DNA of 64,000 bases, from positions 12,346-76,345 of the forward strand of contig JBARAD010000275.1 in assembly GCA_049791675.1 (NCBI GenBank), written 5' to 3'. The notes beneath the pieces were generated by a model that was given only the letters and a program-made list of their open reading frames with translations, did not search any database and was not told where the DNA came from. Positions within the stretch are counted from its first letter, which is position 1. Each line of letters opens with the position of its first letter. The position numbers and the translations under genes were made by a program. Source of the DNA: Chryseosolibacter sp049791675. GTDB lineage: Bacteria; Bacteroidota; Bacteroidia; Cytophagales; Cyclobacteriaceae. This document shows positions 52,652 through 61,735 of this stretch, in pieces.

Positions 52652-52780
52652 TTTAAAGTCCTCTCCAAACACAGTGAACAAAGCTGTTTGCCATAGCGTT
52701 TCTCTGTGAACCTGCTCCTGACAGTAATTTTGGCTAAAACCAATTTTACTTCAAGGGCAGGCATAGGAGAGGCCTTTAAA
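52652..52780. repeat. 129-bp element with 15-bp imperfect terminal inverted repeats
   Basis: TTTAAAGTCCTCTCC (52652-52666) and GGAGAGGCCTTTAAA (52766-52780) are inverted copies differing at one base. Inside, GTAATTTTGG and CCAATTTTAC pair at eight of ten positions. No ORF and no clear target duplication. MITE-like, but only one copy is in the window. Confidence 0.45.
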
Positions 52781-52795
52781 CATCCTTCCCAAGCA

Positions 52796-53848
52796 TTACT
52801 TCCTCCTTTTCTTCCACTTCTTTACTCCAATTGAAAATGCGTCTGCCGTATTTTTTTGGATTAATTGAAGAATATCGGTCTCGATAAAACCGACTTGTTC
52901 CAAAGCAGGTATTAATTTTTTGAACAACACTGTAAATCCCCTGAACTCACCGCCTCCTGATTTACCAGGATCGAACCATCCAGCGTCATGCGACACAAGA
53001 ACGCGATGAAGGCATTGTTCTTTTTTCAGGTATACCAGTTTCTGCACGTACTCATCCACATTATCATCATTCAGTCCGTCAAGGCTTACCCAGGCGCCTT
53101 CGCGCGCCGCCTTGACATATTGAACCATATCTTTTTCATTTTGAGCATGTACCCAGATGAAAGCGGAAGGATCGATCTTATTGGCTTTAAGGACTTCAAT
53201 CTGTTGAAATGCCGGGATCGCAGGACCGGTGTGTGAGGCGATGGTCAATCCTGTCTTAAGATGGGTTAGCGCTGCTGCCTGAATGAGTTTAAGCGACACA
53301 TCCGAAAGATGTGATGGGTTGACACTGATCTTCATAAATCCTGGTTTCACAGGGGTGCCATCAATACCGGTTTGCCATTCCTTTGTCCAACGTCGTGAAA
53401 GCAGATCAGCACTCTCGGTAAAAGTATGCGGAGGCAGGAACTTGTTATCCGATCCGCCATAATAACCGGTATTGGTGATAATGTTCAGCCCGGTCTTATC
53501 AGATACCTGTTTCAGGAGTACAACATCGCGGCCGAGATAATTCGGCGTGCAATCGATCAGGGTATGGCATCCGGCGTCTTTAGCTTCCTCCAGGTAGGGT
53601 AATACTTTGCTGATAACTTCTTCGCGGTCCCAGCGTGGTGGATTGATCTCTTCGGCGCCAATGAAATCGACAAGTAAGTGTTCGTGCGGCAATGTGTGCC
53701 CCAGCGCTGAGGCATCGATCAGCCCCTTCACAGTCATCACCTGGCTCTTGCGCTTTGCGGCAAATCCAGGTTTCAACATACCAACCATTCCTGCTCCCAG
53801 CAGAAGTTTCAGGAAGGTGCGTCTTGAGTGATGTAGGCTTGACCTCAT
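52796..53848 (-). CDS. Exported phosphotriesterase-family protein
   Basis: The 350-residue protein has a Tat-like leader (HSRRTFLKLLLGAGMVG, Arg9-Arg10). The phosphotriesterase-family TIM barrel keeps LPHEHLLVDF (His55, His57), CTPNYLGRD, GFMKISVNPSHL (Lys bridge), SHTGPA and the last ligand in LVSHDAGWF. Natural substrates of such homologs are often lactones or are unknown. It is the only periplasmic metalloenzyme in this stretch and has no obvious partners. Confidence 0.85.
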   Translation of the reverse strand: MRSSLHHSRRTFLKLLLGAGMVGMLKPGFAAKRKSQVMTVKGLIDASALGHTLPHEHLLVDFIGAEEINPPRWDREEVISKVLPYLEEAKDAGCHTLIDCTPNYLGRDVVLLKQVSDKTGLNIITNTGYYGGSDNKFLPPHTFTESADLLSRRWTKEWQTGIDGTPVKPGFMKISVNPSHLSDVSLKLIQAAALTHLKTGLTIASHTGPAIPAFQQIEVLKANKIDPSAFIWVHAQNEKDMVQYVKAAREGAWVSLDGLNDDNVDEYVQKLVYLKKEQCLHRVLVSHDAGWFDPGKSGGGEFRGFTVLFKKLIPALEQVGFIETDILQLIQKNTADAFSIGVKKWKKRRK

Positions 53849-53993
53849 AGATCCTGATGTAAAAATCAGGTATTATTCACTCAAAAAGAATTTATCGGGG
53901 GAAAAAGTTATACCCCTGAATCCCTTGAAGGGGACTTACTCCAGCGAAGCTGGAATTTGAAAGTGGAATGAATTCGTTGAGCGGCAGGAGCAC

Positions 53994-54035
53994 TCACTAC
54001 TCACTACTCACTACTCACTACTCACCACTGATTAC
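53994..54035. repeat. TCACTAC heptamer array
   Basis: Four perfect TCACTAC copies followed by TCACCAC and TGATTAC, ending at the stop of the M23 gene. Confidence 0.9.
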
Positions 54036-55015
54036 TACATTCCCAGAGACTGGTTCTCAGCCGATGCAAGTTCCAGGATCCTTTCGTAGTCCGCGGCGGT
54101 GAGATCGTTGAAGAAGTAGTGAACCGGATCTACATGCTGGTCATTGATAAAGACCTCATAATGCAGGTGCGGTGCCGTAGACAGACCCGTGTTACCGACA
54201 TAGCCGATGAGGTCTCCGCGCTTTACCTGTTGTCCTCGTTTGACAGCGAAATCGTGCATGTGCGCATAGCGGGTCCGGTAGCCGAAACCATGGTCGATCT
54301 CCACCATTTTTCCATATCCGCTGAAGCGCACATCCGTTTTCAGGACAGTGCCGTCTGCGGTGGCATAGATAGGCGTACCGATACTGGCGGCAAAGTCAAT
54401 TCCATTGTGCATTTTCTTCACCTTGTATACGGGGTGAATGCGCAAGCCAAAACCAGAGGCAAGGGCGATCAATTGTTTGTTGGCAATCGGCTGGATGGCG
54501 GGAATGGATGCGTAGAGTTTTTCTTTTTTCTCCGCCAGGTTTACCACTTCATCCTGTGATTTGGATTCGATATAAAGTTTCCTGCGCAGCTTGTCCACTT
54601 TTTCGTGAAGCCCGATCACCAGATCGGAGTGCCCGATATTCTTCGTCCTGATATCGGCGTAGCGATCCGCTCCGCCGACACCCGCGTCGCGAACGGATTT
54701 TTCAATTGGTTCTGCTCCGAGTACAACGCGGTAAATATTGTCGTCGCGCTGTTCGACATTGTCGAGGATCTGGCTGAGCAATTCCACGTCCTTGTTGAGC
54801 TTGTCGTAATAGAACTCGAGCTCTTTGACCTCGTTCTTGAGGATTAATTCTTTCGGTGATTCGAAATAGTTGTCGTACAGTATCAGCAGGGCGACCGCCA
54901 GCATCACCGTTAGCGAGAGGAAACCCAGCGCGTTGAGAACGATATCGCTTTTCCGGGTCCTTACCCGTTCGTACTTACAGGTTTCTGTGTCGTAATAGTA
55001 TTTTATCCGTGCCAT
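54035..55015 (-). CDS. M23 family peptidoglycan endopeptidase, membrane-anchored
   Basis: The 326-residue protein has an N-terminal cytoplasmic stretch, one transmembrane helix (about 27-48), a coiled coil (about 55-165) and a C-terminal LytM/M23 domain with HNGIDFAA (His203, Asp207), RYAHMH (His252) and HLHYEV (His283, His285). All zinc and catalytic residues are present, so it should be an active peptidoglycan endopeptidase facing the periplasm. It follows mog by 10 bp. Confidence 0.94.
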   Translation of the reverse strand: MARIKYYYDTETCKYERVRTRKSDIVLNALGFLSLTVMLAVALLILYDNYFESPKELILKNEVKELEFYYDKLNKDVELLSQILDNVEQRDDNIYRVVLGAEPIEKSVRDAGVGGADRYADIRTKNIGHSDLVIGLHEKVDKLRRKLYIESKSQDEVVNLAEKKEKLYASIPAIQPIANKQLIALASGFGLRIHPVYKVKKMHNGIDFAASIGTPIYATADGTVLKTDVRFSGYGKMVEIDHGFGYRTRYAHMHDFAVKRGQQVKRGDLIGYVGNTGLSTAPHLHYEVFINDQHVDPVHYFFNDLTAADYERILELASAENQSLGM

Positions 55016-55025
55016 ACCTCAGAAA

Positions 55026-55556
55026 TTAAGTTGTTTTAGGACGAAATGGTTGCATCACGTCTTCATTGCACTCCAGATAAGGGCCTCCTAAAAGGTCTAT
55101 ACAATATGGAATCGCCGGAAAAACCGCATCCAGGCATTCTCGGATGGACTTCGGTTTTCCTGGTAAATTCACGATCAAAGTTCTGTTTCTTATACCGGCT
55201 GTTTGTCTCGAAAGGATTGCCGTAGGTACGTATGTAAGACTTTTTGCCCGCATGAGCTCGCCAAAGCCAGGCATCATCTTGTCGCAAACCGCCTCTGTGG
55301 CCTCGGGTGTGACATCTCTTTTGGCCGGCCCCGTGCCGCCGGATGTGATAATAAGACAACAATTTTTTTGGTCCGCCATGTTTATCATGGTTTGTTCAAT
55401 GAGGTGTTGTTCATCGGGTACCACCGCATATTCCTTCTCCCACGAACTTCTGAGGTATTCCGACAGTGTAGCAGCAATTGTTATGCCCGGTGTGTCCTCG
55501 TAAATCCCCTGGCTGGCCCTGTCGGAAACATTTATAATCCCTATCCGGATGCTCAT
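55026..55556 (-). CDS. mog: Molybdopterin adenylyltransferase
   Basis: The 176-residue MogA-type protein has GIINVSDRA at the start, TSGGTGP (71-77) and NLPGKPKSI, the MPT-binding blocks. It adenylylates molybdopterin before metal insertion. No other moa/moe genes are adjacent, so its operon with trhO upstream (31-bp gap) and M23 downstream is not a molybdenum cluster. Confidence 0.92.
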   Translation of the reverse strand: MSIRIGIINVSDRASQGIYEDTPGITIAATLSEYLRSSWEKEYAVVPDEQHLIEQTMINMADQKNCCLIITSGGTGPAKRDVTPEATEAVCDKMMPGFGELMRAKSLTYVPTAILSRQTAGIRNRTLIVNLPGKPKSIRECLDAVFPAIPYCIDLLGGPYLECNEDVMQPFRPKTT

Positions 55557-55587
55557 TTTTGCGGTTTTTATTTTTTCCTCTTTCCGA

Positions 55588-56634
55588 CTACCCGGTTTTT
55601 GACGCTTTTTTCATGTAAGGAATTTTTTCTGAACGGCCTTTTTTGAATACCTGGCGGCCTTTATTGATGCCCTGCCGTAACGCTTTTTGTTTTTCGGCAG
55701 GAAGGGTCAGGGTCTCCTGACACACCTCTGAACAGCATCCATTGTATTTTTCGCCACATTCCCGGCATTGGATGAAAAGAAGATGGCATCCGTCATTTTT
55801 ACAATTGGTGTGGTCATCGCATGCTTTTCCACACTGATGACATATCGCAATGACATCCTCGGTAATGCGTTCTCCGAGACGTTCATCAAACACGAAGTTT
55901 TTCCCGATGAATTTGTTCTCAAGACCGTGCTCCTTTACTTCCTGGGCATACTTGATGATACCACCCTCCAGTTGAAAGACATTTTTAAATCCGAGGTGTT
56001 TCATCCATGCACTGGCCTTCTCACAGCGGATCCCACCGGTACAATACAGGAGAAGATTTTTATCCTTTTGATCCCGCATGAGGTCTTCCACTGCCTGAAG
56101 TTCCTCTCTGAAGGTGTCGACATCGGGGCAGATGGCATTTTTGAAATGGCCTACTTCACTTTCATAGTGGTTGCGCATATCGACAATCACGGTATCCGGA
56201 TTTTCTGCCAGTGTGTTGAAGTCAACTGCGTTCACGTGCGTGGCCGAATCTGTTACATCAAAAGTGCTGTCGTTCAACCCATCTGCGACAATTTTTTTTC
56301 GGACAAGAATTTTAAGCTTGAAAAAAGATTTGCCATTGTCTTCGACGGCAGTATTCAGTCTTACGCCATGGAGGAACGGAATGCTATAGAGATAATCACT
56401 AAAAGTTTCAAATCTTCCGGCGGGCACACTGATCTGTGCGTTGATACCTTCGGAAGCCACATATACGCGGCCCAGCACGTTCAGCGATTCAAAATTCCGG
56501 TATAACTCATTTCGGAATTCAACGGGATCCGTCACCTGGTGGTATTTGTAAAAAGAAACTGTCACGCGGCTTTCCGATGCCGATAGCATCTTCTCCTTGA
56601 GAAGGCGGCTGTCAATTTTGTTGTGTAATGCCAT
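55588..56634 (-). CDS. trhO: tRNA uridine(34) hydroxylase TrhO (rhodanese domain protein)
   Basis: The 348-residue protein has an acylphosphatase-like N-terminal domain (GRVYVASEGINAQISVP) and a rhodanese domain with LYCTGGIRCEKA (Cys198), then a Cys-rich zinc-like tail (CHQCGKACDDHTNCKNDGC). TrhO/YceA uses O2 to form 5-hydroxyuridine at tRNA position 34. The layout matches the longer TrhO type. Confidence 0.93.
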   Translation of the reverse strand: MALHNKIDSRLLKEKMLSASESRVTVSFYKYHQVTDPVEFRNELYRNFESLNVLGRVYVASEGINAQISVPAGRFETFSDYLYSIPFLHGVRLNTAVEDNGKSFFKLKILVRKKIVADGLNDSTFDVTDSATHVNAVDFNTLAENPDTVIVDMRNHYESEVGHFKNAICPDVDTFREELQAVEDLMRDQKDKNLLLYCTGGIRCEKASAWMKHLGFKNVFQLEGGIIKYAQEVKEHGLENKFIGKNFVFDERLGERITEDVIAICHQCGKACDDHTNCKNDGCHLLFIQCRECGEKYNGCCSEVCQETLTLPAEKQKALRQGINKGRQVFKKGRSEKIPYMKKASKTG

Positions 56635-56753
56635 AGGGCCTGATTAATTGCAGGTTAATCCGGTTTTTTGGGTTGATGAACGCCAAATATACGATTTTTT
56701 TTTCGCCGCGGTGCGGCCGTAGGGGGGGTAGAGCAGGGCATCCGCCACGCCAA

Positions 56754-57377
56754 TTATTTCCTGGGCTGCAATTCGCCGCGCAGCAACTTATTGTACTGTT
56801 CGCACGTGAGGATACCGTGCTCGTTGCAATAAGGACAAGTCTTGAAGGAATCACCGAAAGCGCCTTTTTTTACGATGACATGGTTACCCTGACACACGGG
56901 ACAGATAACTTTTCCCGTTGGGCCACAATCGATGTCATAATTATTGGAAAGGATCTGCTGTGTCTTTCCCGCTGCGGTGGATTTTTCTTTCAGGTATTCT
57001 GATTCGGCTTTGGTCAGCCATTCGGTCGCTTCTTCGTAGTACTGTCCCGTGGTTCCCTTCAGCTGAATGTATTTGTTCAGCCAGTCAATACTCTGCTTGT
57101 ACTGGTTGAGGAAAAAAGAGTTTTTGCCGAAGTAAAAAGTGAGATCAGAAGGGACGCTTTTAACATGCTGCAACACATCTTTGAATTTTTCGTCGGCGAG
57201 GACATATTGTTCGTTATCCATATAGTACACGCCCGAGTCAAGCTGCCGGAGTGTTTCCGTGCGTTTGCGTTGTTCTTCCTGCTGCAGGTATTCCAGTGTG
57301 CGCTGATCCTGCGATATTCCGGAAACTGCGTATAGTAATACCGTTAGAAAGGTAAAGATGCTGCCAATCGTCTTCAT
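56754..57377 (-). CDS. Exported protein with TPR-like helices and a double CxxC zinc-ribbon tail
   Basis: The 207-residue protein has a Sec signal (cleavage near SGISQ), a helical region (45-130) with TPR-like spacing (YVLADEKFKDVLQHV, QSIDWLNKYIQL), and a C-terminal DnaJ-like cysteine cluster: CPVC (159-162), CPYC (181-184), plus Cys151 and Cys192. I do not recognise a named family. Its ATG overlaps the stop of the ACMSD-like gene (ATGA), so the two are translationally coupled. Confidence 0.8.
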   Translation of the reverse strand: MKTIGSIFTFLTVLLYAVSGISQDQRTLEYLQQEEQRKRTETLRQLDSGVYYMDNEQYVLADEKFKDVLQHVKSVPSDLTFYFGKNSFFLNQYKQSIDWLNKYIQLKGTTGQYYEEATEWLTKAESEYLKEKSTAAGKTQQILSNNYDIDCGPTGKVICPVCQGNHVIVKKGAFGDSFKTCPYCNEHGILTCEQYNKLLRGELQPRK

Positions 57378-58381
57378 TCAAATCGTTCTTTTGTCAGGCT
57401 GAGCCACTCCAGGGCTGCATTGTGAAAAATATCTTCTTTGATCTTGTTGTCAAGGTCGGTTTCTTCGATAAACTTTCCAAGTTCAAGATCTCCGAGGGGA
57501 AACGGATAATCCGTTCCAAAGGTAATTCTTTTTGATCCAACCCGGGTGATCATGAAATCCAGGATTTCCGCGTCGTGGACCACCGTATCGACCCAAAACC
57601 GGCCCAGATATTGTCCGGGATCCACAGGATTATCGATGGCCACCAGGTCAGGACGGCAACGAAATCCATGCCGGATTCTGCCGAGGGTGGGCAAAAAAGA
57701 TCCTCCTCCATGCGCGAAGTTGACGCGCAATCCCGGCAACCGCTCGAAAATTCCACCGAATATCATTGAGCAGATGGCACGCGAAGTTTCCGCAGGCATT
57801 CCCACCAGCCACGGTAGCCAGTAACGCTGCATTTGTTTCTGTCCCATCATATTCCACGGATGCACCAAGACGGCCATTCCCAGCTTCTCGCACATCTCGA
57901 AGACAGGAAAGAAACGCTCTTCGTGCAGGTTCAGGTCGTTGATATTGGAGCCGATCTGGATGCCGTGGAGTCCTATTTCCTTACAGCGTCCGAGCTCATG
58001 AAGCGCAAGTTCCGTATCCTGCATGGGCAGGGTCGCCAGGCCGAGGTAATGTAAGGGATGCTTTGCCACCAGTTCCGCAATGTGGTCATTCAGAAAACGT
58101 GAAAGGTCCTGGCAATCCAGCGGCCGCGCCCAGTAAGAAAACATGACGGGAATGGTACAGACTACCTGAACCTGAGTGTGATACTTTTCATATTCCCTGA
58201 TGCGAAGTTCTGCATTCCAGGAATTTTCCCTGATCTCCCTGAAGAACTGATTGCCCCGCATCATTTTCGCAAATCCTTTTTTGTGATGCTGCAGATAGAT
58301 AAAATCACCATAACCGAACTTCTCACTCCAGTTGGGTAATTTTTTCGGTATGATGTGCGTGTGCGAATCGATCTTCAACAT
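57374..58381 (-). CDS. ACMSD-like amidohydrolase-superfamily decarboxylase
   Basis: The 335-residue protein matches 2-amino-3-carboxymuconate semialdehyde decarboxylase in metal and catalytic residues: KIDSHTHI (His7, His9), LVHPWNMMG (His174), NFAHGGG (His224) and FGTDYPFP (Asp291), at nearly the same spacing as ACMSD (9, 11, 177, 228, 294). ACMSD works in kynurenine and nitrobenzoate breakdown, but no other genes of those pathways are nearby, so the substrate may differ. It overlaps the downstream zinc-tail gene by 4 bp. Confidence 0.88.
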   Translation of the reverse strand: MLKIDSHTHIIPKKLPNWSEKFGYGDFIYLQHHKKGFAKMMRGNQFFREIRENSWNAELRIREYEKYHTQVQVVCTIPVMFSYWARPLDCQDLSRFLNDHIAELVAKHPLHYLGLATLPMQDTELALHELGRCKEIGLHGIQIGSNINDLNLHEERFFPVFEMCEKLGMAVLVHPWNMMGQKQMQRYWLPWLVGMPAETSRAICSMIFGGIFERLPGLRVNFAHGGGSFLPTLGRIRHGFRCRPDLVAIDNPVDPGQYLGRFWVDTVVHDAEILDFMITRVGSKRITFGTDYPFPLGDLELGKFIEETDLDNKIKEDIFHNAALEWLSLTKERFE

Positions 58382-58463
58382 AGTCAGTTGACAATTTCAT
58401 AACCAAGTAAGCACGCAGGTCGGAAGGTGACCCCGTATCTGGACGAGCACCAGTTTAGAAAGC

Positions 58464-58630
58464 CAGTTGACAGTTGACAATGCGGGGTCTGATGGTGTGG
58501 AGGTCTTGCCGGCTTTCTGCATTTGAAGGTTTATCATTAGCCCGGGCAGATTCAGTAAAATTCTGCAACCGCACACACTTTGCAAGTTCCCTATTGTCAA
58601 CTGCCTACTGTCAACTATCCCTTTGTCAGC
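58464..58630. repeat. TTGACAG / TGTCAAC heptamers in opposite orientation
   Basis: CAGTTGA is repeated at 58464-58477 and its reverse-complement type TGTCAAC at 58595-58615 in alternating heptamer phase, with a further half copy near 58388. The units flank about 115 bp without a gene. Confidence 0.7.
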
Positions 58631-60062
58631 TATTCAGTGACCAACCCTTCCGATATTCGCGTTTCACGAACTGATTCGCCTCGTCGAAATTCGTGATCTT
58701 CATATTCTTTGCATCCCAGAGAAGTTTCTTGCGTCCCGGGTAATGATTCTTTCCTTCGCTGCGCATGCCGTAGCTTCTCAGGGCAAGATTGCCCATAATG
58801 ACAGCTTCGGTGAAGGGTCCGGCATATTCAAAAGGAGAACTGATCTTCATCTTTCCATATCCGGCGCGACACGCGTCTACCCATTGGGTATAGTGGCCCG
58901 CTTCTCCTCCCTCGACCCTCGGGAGTGTGCGCTTCGGAAGTTCGTCTTTCATGCGGGAAGTGGGGAGTAATACGGGAACTGTATTGTAGTTGCCCATGAG
59001 CTTTCCTTTCGTGCCCTCGAAGATGTAGCCTCCGTCAACATCGCCCATGGGTTCATCCGGCATCAATTCTTCGGGACGTTTGGGCAGCAGACCGCCGTCC
59101 ATCCACGTCAGCTTGATATCGCCCTTGCCATCGGTGCGCGGGAAATTCAAATGAATGATCGAGGAGGCAGGGCAGCTTTCCTGGTAATTTGCCTCTTCGA
59201 AGAAACCACTCCATGCCGTGGTGGCGCTGCACTCGACTTCATTGGGAAAATCGATGGGCAGTATGCGGAAGGCAGCATCCATCACGTGACAGCCCATATC
59301 ACCGAGTGCGCCGGTTCCATAATCCCACCAGCCTCTCCAGTTGAATGGAAGATACGCGGGGTTGTAATCGATGTGTTTAGCAGGACCTAGCCAGAGATCC
59401 CAATCAAGTTCTTTTGGGATTTCAAATTTCCCCTTGGGTGCAGGGATTCCTTGCGGCCACACCGGCCTGTTGGTCCACGCGAGTACCCGGGTTACATCGC
59501 CGATCATTCCGGCGTCAACGAATTCCTTTGCGCGCCGCACCGCTTCCGCGGAAGCGAACTGGTTGCCCATCTGGGTAACGACTTTGTTTTTCTTCGCGGT
59601 TTCCGCCAGCATGCGCGCTTCATAGATAGACCATGTCAGCGGTTTCTGAACATACACGTGTTTTCCGCGATTCATGGCCGCCATGGCCGCCACTGCGTGC
59701 GTATGGTCCGGAGTGGATACTGTCACGGCATCGATGCCCTTGTTCTCTTTGTCGAGCATCGTGCGGAAGTCCCTGTAATATTTCGCCTGCGGAAAGTTCT
59801 TTTTCGAATCAGCAGCCATTCGGTCATCCACATCGCACAGAAATACGATCTTTGCATTGGGATTTCTGGCGACACCGGTGAGGTCACTGGTGCCCTTACC
59901 GCCGACGCCGATACCTGCAATATAGACCGTGTCACTGGGTGGGATAAATCCTTTTCCTCCCAATACAAAACGTGGGACAATTGTAAATGCCGCGCCCGCA
60001 ACGGCCGCGTTCCTGATAAAATTTCTTCTTGAAGACTTACCGGTTGAATTCATATGATCCAT
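58626..60062 (-). CDS. Tat-exported Gfo/Idh/MocA family oxidoreductase
   Basis: The 478-residue protein (ATG 60053 is an alternative start) has a Tat leader (SSRRNFIRNAAVAGAAF), a Rossmann domain with AGIGVGGKG and VSTPDHTHAVAAM, the catalytic-type EKP-like VQKPLTWS and a C-terminal Gfo/Idh fold ending ANQFVKREYRKGWSL. It shares the leader, motifs and C-terminus with the next gene upstream, so the two are tandem paralogs. Exported members carry tightly bound NAD(P) and act on sugars or 3-keto sugars. Confidence 0.92.
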   Translation of the reverse strand: MDHMNSTGKSSRRNFIRNAAVAGAAFTIVPRFVLGGKGFIPPSDTVYIAGIGVGGKGTSDLTGVARNPNAKIVFLCDVDDRMAADSKKNFPQAKYYRDFRTMLDKENKGIDAVTVSTPDHTHAVAAMAAMNRGKHVYVQKPLTWSIYEARMLAETAKKNKVVTQMGNQFASAEAVRRAKEFVDAGMIGDVTRVLAWTNRPVWPQGIPAPKGKFEIPKELDWDLWLGPAKHIDYNPAYLPFNWRGWWDYGTGALGDMGCHVMDAAFRILPIDFPNEVECSATTAWSGFFEEANYQESCPASSIIHLNFPRTDGKGDIKLTWMDGGLLPKRPEELMPDEPMGDVDGGYIFEGTKGKLMGNYNTVPVLLPTSRMKDELPKRTLPRVEGGEAGHYTQWVDACRAGYGKMKISSPFEYAGPFTEAVIMGNLALRSYGMRSEGKNHYPGRKKLLWDAKNMKITNFDEANQFVKREYRKGWSLNS

Positions 60063-60198
60063 GATAAAATGATGGGAAAAGTTAATAAAAACTTCCTACA
60101 TGGCCCCTGTTTGTGCAAGATTCGTACCTGTTTGTTGGTCATTGGTTGTTGGCTGAGCCCTGGCAGAGGCCGGAAGCCACCGCCAGGCCTGAACCAAA

Positions 60199-60233
60199 AA
60201 AAAGGATATATGTTGGGTCCATATATCCTTTTT
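60199..60233 (-). terminator. Intrinsic terminator after the first Gfo/Idh gene
   Basis: AAAAAGGATATATG / CATATATCCTTTTT, a 14-bp stem with a 7-nt loop and A/T flanks on both sides, 23 bp after the stop at 60256. It separates the two paralogous genes. Confidence 0.9.
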
Positions 60234-60255
60234 ATTCACATCCCACAGATCCCAC

Positions 60256-61719
60256 TTAGGAGAGTTTCCAACCCTGGCGGTATTCGCGTTTAACGAACTG
60301 GTTGGCTTCGTCAAAGTTGGTGATCTTCATATTCTTGCCATCCCACATCAGCTTGATGTTCCGTCCTGGATAGTCGAATTGTCCCGGCTTGTCTTTTCTT
60401 GGTATCTGGATGTCATGGCTTCGGATCGCGAGATTTCCCATCAGGATTGATTCGGTAAGTGGACCTGCAATTTCGAAAGGAGAGCTTACTTCCATTTTTC
60501 CATAGCCAGCGAGACTTGCTTCCACCCATTGTGCATAGTGACCATCCGCTCCGCCGGGAACACGCTTGATGGTCTGGGGTACTTTGGTTTCCTGCGTCTT
60601 CGAAGTAGGCAATAACTGTGGATTTGCGCCGTAAGTGCTACACATCATTTTCCCTTTCGTTCCGATGAAGATCACGCCATTGCCTCCGTCACCCATCACT
60701 TCGTTGGGGCCGAGTTCTTCCGGACGCGGTGGCTGAATACCACCATCCATCCAGTGCAGCTTGATGGGCTGTTTGCCTGTCTGCGTCGGGAATGTCAAAA
60801 CAATGTAAGAGGAGGGGGGGCAGCTCTCGGGGAAATATCCGCGTTTGAATTCATCCACATAAACACTTCCCACACTGGCTGTTACATCCGTAGGATAGTT
60901 CAGGTTCAGCACGCGGAATGGCGGCTCCACCAGGTGACAGGCCATATCGCCCAGCGCACCGGTGCCGTAATCCCACCATCCGCGCCAGTTGAAGGGAACG
61001 ATCTTGTCGACATATTCTTTATACGGCGCCGTTCCAAGCCACAGATCCCAGTCGAGTTCCTTGGGGACCTCCGCTTTGTTTCCAGGCCACGGAATTCCCT
61101 GTGGCCACACGGGACGGTTTGTCCAGACGTATACCGTATGCACATCGCCCAGCAATCCGGCGTTGTACCATTCGCGCAGCTGGCGTACACCGTCGCCGGA
61201 CGCGCCCTGGTTGCCCATCTGCGTGACGACCTTGTATTTCTTGGCTGCTTCTGTCAGTGCCCGTGCTTCAAAAATGTCGTGCGTCAACGGCTTCTGAACA
61301 TAGACGTGTTTGCCGAGTTGCATCGCTGCCATGGCCTGCACAGCGTGATTATGATCCGGGGTGGAAACTGAAACCGCGTCGATATGGCGGTGTTCCTTCT
61401 CCAGCATGTCTCTGAAATCTTTGTAATATTTTGCCTTCGGGAAAGTCTTCACTGACTTGGCTGCGCGACGGTCATCAACATCACACAGGAAGGCGATCTC
61501 CGCCTTTCCGCTTTTTGCAAAGCTCGCAATATCGCTCTCACCTTTTCCGCCAACGCCAATACCCGCAACGTACAGGGTATCGCTCGGAGCACGATAGCCG
61601 TTACCCAGTACGAAACGCGGGACAATGGTAAATGCTGCTGCCGCGACGGACGCCGACTGAATGAATTTTCTTCTCGAAAGGTCTTTCCCTGCGGGGACAT
61701 TATTTTTTTTAACGGACAT
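60256..61719 (-). CDS. Tat-exported Gfo/Idh/MocA family oxidoreductase (paralog)
   Basis: The 487-residue protein has a Tat leader (LSRRKFIQSASVAAAAF), AGIGVGGKGESD, VSTPDHNHAVQAM and VQKPLTHD, and the same C-terminal segment as its downstream paralog (NFDEANQFVKREYRQGW). It follows the small dehydrogenase subunit by 16 bp and so probably belongs to one unit with that gene and the GMC oxidoreductase. Substrate unknown; a 3-keto glycoside is the leading idea from context. Confidence 0.92.
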   Translation of the reverse strand: MSVKKNNVPAGKDLSRRKFIQSASVAAAAFTIVPRFVLGNGYRAPSDTLYVAGIGVGGKGESDIASFAKSGKAEIAFLCDVDDRRAAKSVKTFPKAKYYKDFRDMLEKEHRHIDAVSVSTPDHNHAVQAMAAMQLGKHVYVQKPLTHDIFEARALTEAAKKYKVVTQMGNQGASGDGVRQLREWYNAGLLGDVHTVYVWTNRPVWPQGIPWPGNKAEVPKELDWDLWLGTAPYKEYVDKIVPFNWRGWWDYGTGALGDMACHLVEPPFRVLNLNYPTDVTASVGSVYVDEFKRGYFPESCPPSSYIVLTFPTQTGKQPIKLHWMDGGIQPPRPEELGPNEVMGDGGNGVIFIGTKGKMMCSTYGANPQLLPTSKTQETKVPQTIKRVPGGADGHYAQWVEASLAGYGKMEVSSPFEIAGPLTESILMGNLAIRSHDIQIPRKDKPGQFDYPGRNIKLMWDGKNMKITNFDEANQFVKREYRQGWKLS

Positions 61720-61735
61720 AATTATTAGTTAAAAA

